From positions 22,227,300 through 22,291,299 of the forward strand of contig NC_067204.1 of the NCBI RefSeq assembly GCF_026262505.1: a stretch of 64,000 bases of DNA, given 5' to 3'. The notes beneath the pieces are model-generated. The model did not search any database. It was given only the letters and a program-made list of their open reading frames with translations, and was not told the origin of the DNA. Of this stretch, positions 20,222 through 30,697 are shown piece by piece (within the stretch, counting starts at the first letter, position 1; each line of letters starts with the position of its first letter). The stretch is from Trichomonas vaginalis G3. Lineage: Eukaryota; Parabasalia; Trichomonadida; Trichomonadidae. The position numbers and the translations under genes are program-made.

Positions 20222-21103
20222 ATGCAAGTCAGAAATATTCAGAACATAGCACCGAGTCTAACTGACAAGAGTATAAAGATATACTATGAACACGTTATGA
20301 TGAAACCTACCAAAATTCAAGAAAGTCAGTATACTTATGAATATCCAAGACACTGGGTAGAGTATGTAGGAGGTGAGAAAGCTATTGAAATCAGACAGGT
20401 TCGAAGTATTCCAGCAGGAAGAACAATATTATTGAAGAACTTTAATGTTTTGAGGTATAATGATGAAACAAAGAAGCAAGATAGTTTTCCTGTTGCTGTG
20501 TATGTGAACTTAGATACAGGAGATGACATGAAAGTTTTTAACACAAAGCTTCAAACGGTAGTGAGAGAATAACTGACTGCGGAAGGACATCCATTACCTT
20601 CAGAAGTTACCATAGCATATAATTTTGAAACAAACTCAATAGATTTTAAAGTCATCTCTGCAAAGAAGTCAGGTTTTACATTTAATGAAGCAGATGTATA
20701 TTCGAATGAAAACTTCAAAGCTATTGCATGGTTAGATAATGACGATTGCTTTAAGAAAATACTTAAATACAGTGACTCAACGATGTCAATAGATGACCTT
20801 CGTGGAATGTTACCATCGACGTTTACAGTAGAAGGTTCAGCAGGATTGCTTACAAGATTGTCAATTGGTGGTATTTGGTCTCGTGAGAACATTGTTATAA
20901 AATCCAGTATAAGTGAATTTGCTGAAGAATCTATATTATGTCTTTCAAACTACATGTATTCGCCGCCGAAGCATTATAGTATAACAAACTTTGTCAGTAA
21001 GTTTAACATAAGACTTGTCGAACCTTCTTCAATGAAAGATGTTGTGCTACCTAAAGATGGAAAGGATGGACTCATTATTGAAATGATTTTAATTGCATAT
21101 TAA
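20222..21103 (+). pseudogene. Minor capsid-type protein (Maverick 1), broken
   Basis: Starts MQVRNIQNIAPSLTDKS. It is beta-rich throughout (YTYEYPRHWVEYVGG, TILLKNFNVLRY). The C-terminal end (FNIRLVEPSSMKDVVLPKDG then LIIEMILIAY) resembles vertex or minor capsid proteins of Polinton-like viruses. About 293 codons with about one break. It lies between the ATPase and two small virion-type genes, and its stop abuts the next ATG. Confidence 0.5.
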
Positions 21104-21328
21104 ATGAGCTTGTTCTTGAAGGTCATTCATGATGAAATAACTGTTGTAGAAGATGTTAGCAATTGTTCAGACATTTTGAAGCGCATAGATGATATAAGAA
21201 ATAAGTTAGATAGACCGCAAAGCGGTGAGGGCGAAGCCCGTGAGAACGCTTATGTTTCATTGACTTTCTCCAGTAACGAGAACTTTTATGAGATAATATT
21301 GAAGAGAGATGATTTTAATATGGTGTAA
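21104..21328 (+). CDS. Small Maverick 1 protein carrying a hairpin element in frame
   Basis: 74 residues starting MSLFLKVIHDEITVVEDV. The ATG directly follows the stop of the preceding gene, and its own stop abuts the next ATG (21329), so the three genes form a tight same-strand row. A double-hairpin element at 21214-21239 is in frame and encodes RPQSGEGEAREN between two otherwise ordinary segments. No family is recognised. Confidence 0.45.
   Translation: MSLFLKVIHDEITVVEDVSNCSDILKRIDDIRNKLDRPQSGEGEARENAYVSLTFSSNENFYEIILKRDDFNMV
21214..21239. repeat. Double-hairpin element inside a small ORF
   Basis: ACCGC-AAA-GCGGT (21214-21226), GA, then GGGC-GAA-GCCC (21229-21239). The first stem has A/T where other copies have G/C, and both sides of the pair are changed. 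Confidence 0.85.
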
Positions 21329-21856
21329 ATGGTAGCTTGGGCAGCTTTAGGCGCAATGGGAACAAAAGCATTAGCATTTGGAGCAAAAGCACTTGGAGCT
21401 TATGACGCAGTAAATAAAATGAGTGGAGGTAGGGTTTCGAAGACATTAGATGCAAATAAAGGGAAGATTGGAGGCTGGGTTGCAAAGAAGTTAAGATTAA
21501 ATAAAATAGGGCTCATAAATAAAGCATCCAATTTGGTTGCGACTGAGTCAGAAAATGCTTTAGGAAAGGACGATGAGTTTGCAAAACACGCAAAAGACTT
21601 TAATGACCAGATGAAAGGTGAAACAATGCATTTAAATAGAGTCGATGGAACTAAAGAAAATGTTTCTTCTCCACCAGTAGTTCTTCCGTATGGTCCCTAT
21701 GGAATGTATGGAAACCCTTACGAAAGACCATTTGACCCATTGACTGGTGGAAGTAACTGGTATCATTACGGACGAAGAAGAAAGACAGTCAAGTTGGAGA
21801 CAGACGTGAAGAAAGCAACTAAAAAGAAACCAAGGAAGAGAGTTATAAAGCAATGA
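21329..21856 (+). CDS. Amphipathic/hydrophobic N-terminus virion protein, 175 aa
   Basis: Starts MVAWAALGAMGTKALAFGAK, a glycine/alanine-rich amphipathic segment of about 40 residues. A basic helical middle and a Pro/Tyr/Gly patch (YGPYGMYGNPYERPFDP) follow. The C-terminal end is strongly basic (RRRKTVK, KKKPRKRVIKQ). The combination of membrane-active N-terminus and basic tail resembles in plan the adenovirus pVI or core-type proteins. That is analogy, not homology that I can show. Whole frame, last of the row of virion genes. Confidence 0.45.
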   Translation: MVAWAALGAMGTKALAFGAKALGAYDAVNKMSGGRVSKTLDANKGKIGGWVAKKLRLNKIGLINKASNLVATESENALGKDDEFAKHAKDFNDQMKGETMHLNRVDGTKENVSSPPVVLPYGPYGMYGNPYERPFDPLTGGSNWYHYGRRRKTVKLETDVKKATKKKPRKRVIKQ

Positions 21857-21864
21857 ATTCAACA

Positions 21865-21912
21865 GGGTGAAAAAACAGGTGAAAAAAGAGGTGAGATATC
21901 ACCACTTCACCT
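21865..21912 (+). repeat. GGTGAAAAAA iteron array with palindrome, copy C
   Basis: GGGTGAAAAAACAGGTGAAA, AAAGAGGTGAGATATCACC, ACTTCACCT. The central palindrome is changed symmetrically except at one arm (GGTGATATCACC core). It lies about 100 bp upstream of the 22017 gene. Confidence 0.8.
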
Positions 21913-22016
21913 AAATTTATTTTTGTGCTATGTTTTCATACGTGTGAGGGTGGTGATATCATTAATTTTTAAGTTTATTTTTTATTTTATTTTATTTTTA
22001 TTTTATTTTTTTATAA

Positions 22017-22301
22017 ATGACAGAACAAAAGCAACTCATACAAATCGAAAAATATAACAAGCATACATTTAAACATTTATTCTTCCTTCCTGAGTATAAC
22101 ATGTTCTTTACACTTCATCCTAGACCAGTAGATTATACATTGACTGTTTATAAAGATTGTCATGGTAGTTTTATAAAAACTTATGATGATGAAGGTAAGT
22201 TAACAAGACTATGCATTTCAAAACTTGAGAAACTTTATGACTTCAAGTATGACTACAATAGAGTTAACATTGACGATGAAGATATAGAAGAAAATTTATG
22301 A
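22017..22301 (+). CDS. Unknown small Maverick 1 protein, 94 aa
   Basis: Starts MTEQKQLIQIEKYNKHTF after a long run of TTTATTTTATTT, with a FKHLFFLPEYNMFFTLHPRP stretch and an acidic end (NIDDEDIEENL). It is the terminal gene of the element, next to the right end and preceded by iteron array C. No family is recognised. Confidence 0.45.
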   Translation: MTEQKQLIQIEKYNKHTFKHLFFLPEYNMFFTLHPRPVDYTLTVYKDCHGSFIKTYDDEGKLTRLCISKLEKLYDFKYDYNRVNIDDEDIEENL

Positions 22302-22502
22302 GAACGTTTATTTTTTCATTAGTGAGTTCGTTAGTGAAAATGTTAGTGAGGTGAAGTGGTTGGCGGCTTTGTAAATATTTAAGGTTAAGTTAGTGTTGTC
22401 GTTTGTGTTGTAAAATATACGTTAGTGGTTTTGTAAAGTGTCAAATTCACATATAATGGGTAAGGTGGAACGCAGTGCCTCAGTACCCAACTAACCCATA
22501 CT
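22302..22502. repeat. Right terminal region of Maverick 1 with TTAGTG iterons
   Basis: Non-coding end. The reverse strand from 22502 begins AGTATGGGTTAGTTGGGTAC, taken as the terminal inverted repeat start by likeness to the AGTA start of Maverick 2. Five TTAGTG units lie at about 22319, 22331, 22342, 22389 and 22432. The partner repeat is outside the window, so the exact end is inferred. Confidence 0.55.
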
Positions 22503-22520
22503 AACTAAAACAAGTCGAAA

Positions 22521-23405
22521 ATGCTTTCCCATGTATTTGTTTGGTCGATATTCGGCATTGTAGCCAATGTACTATGCGTTCCTCAGTTCACACCATATCT
22601 AAAGCGACTTACAGTTAAAGAATCAGATGGCGGCAGCGGTTTTCTTGTTTTAGATCCGATTTGGAACTCAGAAAATCGCAAAAGGGAGTGGAGCATGGCC
22701 ATAAAACTATGGTGGCGTGGTCTAGGACTGTTTGCTTTTGTTTCTTTGATAAGTTGTTGGTCTGTTTTGTCAAAAGAACAAAAAATCGATTATATTCCAT
22801 CTATTGTTGTTTTTATTTTGACAAACATCATAAGGTATCAACCTTGGGAACTAGATAACACTAAAGTTTTCTACGCAGCATGGATTCCTTTCGCTATACA
22901 TTGCTATGGATTGTTCATTGCAAAATTGCTTAGACACAAAACGTGGAGAGTCATAGGTGTAATTATCCTTTTCTTCTCTTGTTTGTCTGCAATTAGATTA
23001 TACGTATTAGAAATGTCAACATCAACTCCAATGTTCGAAGATGACGCCGTTGAATTTGGCAAATGGGTGTCGGAAAATACCCCAACAGATGCAATTTGGC
23101 TGACGGACCAATGGCACAGCAATCCTGTCCTGACAATGGCTGGAAGACAGAGCTACATGGGATACGGAGGATGGCTGTTGTCACATGGACTGGATTATTT
23201 CGGAAGAGATAGAGATTCTAATTATATGATGGAACATCCGGAAGATTCGGACTTTTTCATCAAAAGAAATATAACTTATGCAGTTTCTTATCAGAAAGCA
23301 TTTAAAAATTGGGCAAATATTACTTCTGATAACGGATGGGTTAAAATTTATGAATATGAAAGGTTTGAATGTTGGAAATATATACCAAATTCAACACAAA
23401 TATAA
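22521..23405 (+). CDS. Host multi-pass membrane protein, C-terminal part
   Basis: 294 residues from ATG 22521. It has several hydrophobic segments (VFVWSIFGIVANVLC, GLGLFAFVSLISCW, IPSIVVFILTNII, FAIHCYGLFIAKLL, RVIGVIILFFSCLSAI), a YQPWELDNTKVFYAAWIPFA block and a soluble C-terminal domain (VSENTPTDAIWLTDQWHSNP). The PWxxDNTK block occurs in polytopic, glycosyltransferase-like membrane proteins. The usual N-terminal half is missing, and Maverick 1 ends 18 bp upstream of the ATG. So the gene was probably truncated by the insertion. The enzymatic role is not established. Confidence 0.6.
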   Translation: MLSHVFVWSIFGIVANVLCVPQFTPYLKRLTVKESDGGSGFLVLDPIWNSENRKREWSMAIKLWWRGLGLFAFVSLISCWSVLSKEQKIDYIPSIVVFILTNIIRYQPWELDNTKVFYAAWIPFAIHCYGLFIAKLLRHKTWRVIGVIILFFSCLSAIRLYVLEMSTSTPMFEDDAVEFGKWVSENTPTDAIWLTDQWHSNPVLTMAGRQSYMGYGGWLLSHGLDYFGRDRDSNYMMEHPEDSDFFIKRNITYAVSYQKAFKNWANITSDNGWVKIYEYERFECWKYIPNSTQI

Positions 23406-26400
23406 TGTTTTGTATGTAAATATATAATGTGTATGTAATTCTTTTAAATTGTGTACTATTTAATCAAATGAGAGAGTATTTTTTTGATTATTTGATAAAT
23501 TTTAATTTTAATTCACTGTGTAATGTTGGTTAAATAGATCAACTTCTCAAATACAAAAATAATCTTCAGCTCATCCAATAGAGATCTCAGCTGGATCTAT
23601 GGGCCAGCAGTGGAACCATACGTTTTCTCTCCATATTGTATAAAAAGCAAAACTTGTATTACATTCAACCTTTAGTGAAAAAGTGTACGTTTAAGGGACC
23701 ACTGCAAAAATTGAGAGACTCAGAAAAATTGAGAGGCAAAATGAGATTTATCGTTTTCGCCTCAATTATAAATGCTTATTTTGCTATTCATCAGATTGAT
23801 ATTTTTCAATTCTCGTCAATATACACACCTTTTGGTATGATGCTTTAGCATCATGCTATTTCGAATTAAAGGAAAATCTTGAAATGGGCGAGTTTTGAGA
23901 TGATTTGCATTTTTCGATTTTTTTCTGTTTTCGAAGCGTGTTTTAAAAATTCACGATTTTCCGATTTTAAAAGTGGATTGATCAAAAGTTTTTATTGGCC
24001 AATATTTTGATATTAATTAAAATCTAATATCTGCGAATTTTATTGCAAATTAAATTGAGAGAAAAGTCATTATTTTTAAATTTTGATGATTGCAAATGCA
24101 TTGGAATATAATATCAGATAATTTTCAAATATACTATTTTTTTCAGAAAAGTCTTGTTAGAAGTGCTTCAACCATAAAGCAAGCAATATTGGACTTATAT
24201 TTTAAATATAAACTTGTTGATTGCAATATGGGTTTCACACGTTGTGAAATGTTCCAGTTCGAAGATTTTTCTGATTATTATATTTGATTTTGATTAGACT
24301 ATGTGTTTAATAAAAAGAAAGATACAATTAGGGGTGTTAGATTCCCGACGATAGGTGTCTTGGAAGATTTGCCTGGTGTCATCATAGTGTCTTTAAATCA
24401 AAAATTTTATTTTGGAGTTAGTTTTATTGATTTTTCAATAAAAAACATTTCTAAAACAAGAAAATAAAACGATAAAATATTTATATTTTATATAAGGATC
24501 TTATATATTTAAAATATATATCATTTTATTTTTTTCATTGGTGTCTGTCAAACCATAATACACTATTCAGAAATTCAATGTGTCTTGCGGTTTCAAAAGA
24601 CACCTTCAAATTGAACGATAGCACAGACACTATTGAATTTTACCCATTGTATTTAGTTTTTACCCTTTTTATTTTTAAGAATTAATGACTGAAACAGCCG
24701 TTTTGCTATGACCTCAATCACTTTTATTTATTATTTTAAATATTATTTAATTTTATTATTTGAATAGGCCAACTTATATTTGAGAAGCTCAATTTGAGAC
24801 CACTTAATACATTGAAATATCATAAATATTGAAATATTAAAAAGTGTATTTCAAAATATTGAAATTATAAAAATTTATAATACTGAAATTGAGACAAATT
24901 AATAAATTCAATGTGTTTTTTTTGAAATAACTCTCAAATATTATTTTTTTGTTTATTTAATGATGAATAAATATGATTGCTTTAGTCAATCATAAAAACT
25001 AATTTAAGTTTAAAATAATGAAAGGATAATTTGATCGTTTTTTAAAATACAATTATTTTTGATGATTTGCAAGAATCTTTGAAAAGAATATAATATAGGT
25101 TCTATTTTTGTAAAATTTATCCAAATCATGTATTACATAAATTACGATTAAAACGATGAAAGAACCAAAAAGTGTGTTTTGTGTTTTGTTGTTGCGTGTT
25201 GGATGCGGGATCCTGTTATTTCCGAAATCGACAAAAAATTTGGAAATTTAATTTCCGAAATCGAAATTATATTAATGTTTTTAATATTCTTATATCAAAA
25301 GGATTAAAGTTCATTAAGAGAAAAACAATTCTTCTTCTTCAATCTATTGGCGCATTTATTTCTACACGCCAATAAGGAAGGGAAAATTATAAGACACCAT
25401 GGTGTCTTCAAAACGCTAATTTTTGATATTTTTAACAACCCTAGATACAATATTTTGTGTTTTCAAAAATAAAATTGTTTGATACATTTGAAAATTACAT
25501 ATTAATATTAGATAGCAATTTTTGATGAATCTATGAAAAAATACTGAAAAAACAAAATTTTAATAAAATAAAAATTAAGCTCATATTATTTAGGATTTTA
25601 TAGTCTATTAGATTTCTTTAGACAAAACATAGATAATTCTCTTCACAAATTAAATAATTGATATCAAAATGGGCAAAGGTATGAAATTTTCATCCCTCTT
25701 TATTCTTATATATGCTATCACATTCATCTAAGCATATTCATATATCCAAAAGTCTGTTATAGCATTATACATATCCAAAATATTGTACCTAGAGCAAATA
25801 CTATATAAACATAGAGCTATCTGATTTTATATTTGTTTTATAATACTCAAGATTAATTATCGTTTGTAATGCATGGAATTGGTTTATAATGAAGAAAATT
25901 GTATAAATAATGTTATTTAATAAAAATAAACAAAACCAACAGTCGAACAACAATAAGTTCCGCAAAGTAATATAAATATTTAGGAATTTTGAAGAAAAAT
26001 AAAAATTATTTGATTTTATAATATAAGTTAGGGGTTAAATATCTTAAGTGTTATATTAACCATTATGTATTAAATATAATAAACCACTTCAAAGGCAGGC
26101 AGCACCTTCATAAGGCAGAATTTCATTCAAAATTACATAATTGGTCCAATGTGTCATAACGAATAACCGTCGGGAAATTACCATTGAATTTTTTGTTCTA
26201 CTCATTATCCTGATTTTAAATAACTTAATTAGCAAAACATGTGTCAGAATGGTTTCTATGAGTTCTCTCAAAATTAAATTTAGGTATTTTTCATTTTTAA
26301 TATGAAATCACATATGAAATATATATTTTAAAATCATATTAACCTAACTTTGTATTCAATTGGAGGTTGAAACACTTCTGTCTTGTTAGAAGTAGTATAT

Positions 26401-26806
26401 GATAACTATGTCAACTTAATATGCAAATCATTAAGTTTTTAATTGAATTTAATTTCAATTAATTTTTATTTTTAAATATTAGGTCTGATAGAATATGAAT
26501 AGATATCTGTTCAAATCATATTGATGTAAATCATTATTCATAGAATATGATTCCAAATAGAATTTATCAAAATGATCCATTTGAATACTTATCATTTTTA
26601 CATGTTTCAATATTCAAACTTTGTTATCTCATGAAGCAGCTCGTTTATACTCCTATATATTCTACAATCATAACAAAAATCTCATACAAAATAAATGAAT
26701 AACAGAAATTTTGAAGTTCTTAGTGAATGAAATGGTCGTATATGATGACTATAGGCAGTTGGCAGCTATTGTTAATGATAAATTTCCAATTTTATTGTTA
26801 ATAATT
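23406..26806. other. 3.4 kb AT-rich stretch without recognisable genes
   Basis: Long A/T runs, stop codons in all frames, and only short chance frames. I see no tRNA, transposon ends or conserved motif. It may hold decayed sequence following the Maverick insertion. Confidence 0.6.
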
Positions 26807-28575
26807 TTAATATTTAATATGAAAAGAGAATTTGAATGCTATTAATAAGGGAATTTGACAAGCATCTTGTAGGGATTCAAATACCCCTAACTTAATTTTT
26901 TCAAGTTGAGTTGCAATAGGAATAATAGATATAATCTCTTCTGTACTCAAAGGATGGAGTCCGGACAAATATAAAAGTGACAAAATCTTTTGTTTGATTC
27001 TGAAAGAAATTTGGGAACTTGTTTCGCAAGATTTTGCGAGCAAAAACATCTTTTGAAGTGGTGGTATAACACCTGGATGGTTCGATGACAATCTCAAGAT
27101 ATTTCCTGACATTTTCTGTGAAACCTTGAAGATCTTTGAATCGACATTTACGTCGTATTTCAAAGTTGCTCCTTCTGACAAAGTAAAAACGATAAAAATC
27201 TTTGAAACTGAAGGAGAAATCGAAATCATTGTGGAATTTACATCCAAAAGAAGCTGCTCTGGAACAGTCTTAATAGTAAACTTTTCTTCTGGCCCGAGTT
27301 TGATTGATTTACTCCATGTTAAAAGTGCTTTTGGAACATCACTTTCAGCGTAAATATTTATCGAAACTTGTGATTTCGATTTCGAGGATTTCGGTGTCTC
27401 CAAAATCATTTCAAACTTGGCTCGTGGATAAATGGCCGGTGAAGTGAAGACGGCGCTTCCATTATTGACAATGAAAATTCCTTTGTTTGAAGGATATTCT
27501 GTCAATTTGGATGTTAAAGAAAATCCGAAATCATTCTTGCATGTTGTTGCAAGAGAAAATGAGGAAAAGAAGTTCTGGAAGGACTGTGAATGAATGAAAC
27601 CTTCTGAGAAACAATTCTTAAGAAAATCTAAATTGACATGTTGTGAAATTTGTGAAGTGAACTTTTCGGTTTTGACAAATTCCAAAATTGAAGCCAATCT
27701 GAATATGTCTTTGTATTCTTCCTTGTACTGATAATTGAACAAATAAATCAGATTGGAAATGTCAGAAATTGGGTTCAAATCAACTTTGACTTCGCAATTT
27801 ACAACTAAATCTCCGCAGTTGTCAATTTCAATTTCATACTCTTTATCATCAACGATAGCAACCGCTTTATTTTCTATTTCATCAAACGATTTGATTTTTC
27901 CTTCCACGCCCGTAAATGACGATAAAATACACTTAAACGTGACACCTTCTCTCAAACATTCCAAAGAATTATTCAATACAGCGAAAGTAACAATTGGATG
28001 CAAAGCAGCTGTTTGCAACATGAATTCTCTGATGGAAGAGAATTTGTTGAACATGCGCTTCAAGAAAGAAATGATTGTAAAAACGGTTTGTATCGTATTT
28101 TGTTTGTAAACGAATCTTGTCGAAATTTTGTCGAAGTATTCATCAACAATTATAATTAAGAACTTTACAAAAACCGTTGTACTTTCATTTTCATTCATTG
28201 TCTTGTCTGCGAGTTTTAGAAGTGTGTCGACAATCCTTGGTGATCCAAACAATATAAAAGATTTGAATAAAACCGTCAATTTTTCAACTTCAAACTTATA
28301 TCCTGTAGAAACAGCAATTAATGCCAAATAAACGTTTTTGAACAAAAGTGACTCATTTTCAGGTGAAGTGAACACTGAATAGTCATGCAACAACAATGGT
28401 TCGATGAACGGATTAACGAGATGTTCAACGGATGTCAAGAATGGAATATTTGTCACTTTTTTGTATCTAAAGTAATCAAATATTTCAGGGGGATAAATCA
28501 GGATTTCTGGTGCCTCCAATTTGAACTCGAATTTCTGGAGGATTTCGATAACAAACACAAACTGTTGGACAATTA
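26807..28575 (-). pseudogene. Large host protein fragment joined to a glycine-rich gene
   Basis: About 590 codons open with good coding composition. The order is a helical repeat-like region (IDTLLKLADKTMNENEST), beta-rich domains (EIDNCGDLVVNCEVKVDL, FSLATTCKNDFGFSLTSK, KGIFIVNNGSAVF, QVSINIYAESD) and a helical end. There is no credible ATG at its start. Upstream, the same frame runs under the 3' end of the glycine-rich gene, and the switch in character is near 28575. I read it as an internal piece of a large multidomain protein fused by rearrangement to the glycine-rich gene. No family is recognised. The first part is duplicated at about 1341-1647. Confidence 0.5.
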
Positions 28576-29916
28576 ATGAAATTAAGAATAGTAATGACAA
28601 GTTTACCATTACCTTCCCAAACACCCGATGCATCAATGACATTGTTAAATAAATAGTCTGTCTTTGTGAATGCATATTTAGATGTTCCAAGAAAATTATA
28701 AAAACTGTCATATGAAACAATATCATTTTCCGGAATAACTGCATCTTTAGACAAAATCCATGAACTTCCTCCTCCTGAACCTCCATTTTGATGATGACCT
28801 GCAAAGCCACCAAACCAACCCGATCCTGCACCAGGTCGATCACTCGCACCAGTACTTGTCTGAACTCCTTGAGGATTCAATGATTTTGTTTCTTGTGCTG
28901 ATTCACCCGAACCAAAACTGAATCCAAATTTGGAATTTGATAAATATTTTGATTGATATTGACCGTTTAAAAACCATCCTTGTCCTTCTAAACCACCTGA
29001 ACCTCATGTACCATCATCGCCTCCAAGAAGTGATCCATTTTTGCTATCAGCACCACCTCCAGCACCACTTACAATGACTCGATGCCAAAGATCATTTTTG
29101 ACAAATTTGACAGCGGCTTGACCACCTCCTGAACCTGATCCAAAGAAATTAGATCTACGATACCAATTTGCAGCATACCCTCCACCTCCATAACCTCCTT
29201 CAATCATGTTTTCTTTTGCATAGCATTGTTTAGTGGCTTCTTCCTGAATTTTATAATCAAAAATTCCTCGACCTCCAATAGTAGCATATGAGATAGTTTC
29301 ATTAGATAAATATATTGTGCCACTGATGTATGCGCCTGCACCACCAAGACTAGACTGTCGAAGACATTTAGTATTACCCTTAACAGATTCAACAATTTTG
29401 TCTTCAATACATGAACCATTAGGATATCGATATGATGATACATGACCAGTTGAACTTCCACCAGATGCACCATACAACTCAAATTTGTATACACCTGGTG
29501 AAAATGTGATTACGTAGTCTGTACAATCATTGTTGTTTTCACACGGATATTCGAAGACATACTTATTTCGAATTTCTGTGACTTTCAACTTAGCTTCATA
29601 ATGACTTTCATTATACAATGAATATTTAATCATATATTACTTAATTTTATACTATAAAATATTAATTCTTTAAAAAAGTACTATAAACACACTTAATTTA
29701 ATCAACCAAGCACTATGACCATACTCAATAATAACGAGTCAATTGTAATTTTTCAGCCAAGTCAAGTACTCATTTTCAATATTTAAACACAGATCATCAG
29801 GTCGAAAATCATTAGATAATGAATTTCTCCAATGGTGCGAATCAATTACTGATAGAACATCCATATTAAGGTTAAAAATAATGAAGAACTTTCTTGGTTG
29901 TATACCAATTTTTTTA
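28270..29916 (-). repeat. Inverted duplicate of 1-1647 (right arm)
   Basis: Exact reverse complement of 1-1647 wherever compared. Here the host sequence continues on both sides, so this arm has full context. Confidence 0.9.
28485..29633 (-). pseudogene. Glycine-rich domain protein, copy 2, with one in-frame stop
   Basis: Same sequence as 284-1432. The ATG is at 29633, with one in-frame TGA at 29006-29004, after which the same frame resumes through GSGGLEGQGWFLNGQ to the C-terminal end. Some 380 codons in total. The glycine-rich part ends near 28575, where the frame below becomes the coding-like one. An identical stop in both copies means the gene was already broken before it was duplicated, or the two arms are one locus placed twice. 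Confidence 0.7.
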
Positions 29917-30697
29917 TAACGTACAAAAAAAATTACACATCGGTTTTAGGCAGGAATCGTTTTATTCTTGATTTGAATATATACCACTGATCAGAGCATA
30001 GTTTAGGTATTATTATATTGAGTGCATACATCCACTTATTAGTTATATATTTTATCGATCTAGTTTGGGCAAGAATAGGTCTTTATTTTGTGCTTCTTAT
30101 GATGGAGATACGTTTTATAAGTGCTTCACGAAGCTGCCTTATCAGTAACAATTACTTGTTATTTTTGTCAATGCAAGGGATTGTTGCACACAAAGACAAC
30201 CATTGTCTATAAGTGGCTGTCTTTGATGCAACTTTAAGAATAATCACAAAAGATTCTTCTCAAAGTTGCATTATCAGCAGCAATCACCTGTGTATACATA
30301 AATACCACGTGAAATCTCATAAACTAATTTTAATATTTAAGCCACTTTTGTGAAGTACTCTTATAGACCATCTGCAAGGATAGCTATAATTAGTTCCGAA
30401 TCATATTGTATTTATTGAATTTTGGATTTCATAACATTATTTTTTGTTTTTCCAAGATCAATAATATGTAAAAAGGCTAGCTAACAATTCATCAGTCTGT
30501 GTTATTCCTGATGACTCTCAAATATCGATTCTTGATCCGGGAAACAAATTATGCCTATCGGCTGTTTATCAAAAATTGAGTTTGATATGATGTATGTTAC
30601 TCAGTGAAGATTTTTTTATCTACGATCCTTCTTTTCCAATCAAAATTTGTGTAGTTTACAGGTGAGATGTCAAACAATAAAACAAATTTATTTCTAA
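29634..30697. other. Intergenic region upstream of the adaptin gene
   Basis: No gene seen. It holds the flank shared with 1-283, a 50-nt hairpin (30183-30232) and an Inr-like TCAAAC at about 30670, 28 nt before the adaptin ATG. Confidence 0.5.
30183..30232. repeat. Imperfect 50-nt hairpin
   Basis: GTTGCA-CA-CAAAGACA pairs with TGTCTTTG-A-TGCAAC, with an ACCA/TGGC continuation and a short loop. Some 17 paired bases. It lies about 465 bp upstream of the adaptin start. Its role is unknown. Confidence 0.5.

Larger units (their letters stand above)
2827..22502. mobile_element. Maverick/Polinton 1, left end missing, broken
   Basis: Identified by protein-primed PolB, retroviral-type integrase, FtsK/HerA-like packaging ATPase and double-jelly-roll capsid together. 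The right end is placed at 22502, where the reverse strand begins AGTATGGGTTAGTTGGGTAC. Maverick 2 also starts AGTA. The left end is not in the window, because the element is cut by the mariner and the gap. At least 19.7 kb is present. Roughly a dozen breaks are spread over its genes, although the ATPase, both KilA-N genes and several small genes look whole. It is older than Maverick 2 by its decay. Confidence 0.9.

Noticed and set aside
23636-26271. Several 60-70 codon frames in the AT-rich desert
   Set aside because: Chance frames with no coding composition or promoter motif.
26807-28849. Full 680-codon frame as one protein
   Set aside because: The first 90 codons are a shadow of the glycine-rich gene in another frame. 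Only the part after about 28575 looks coding.
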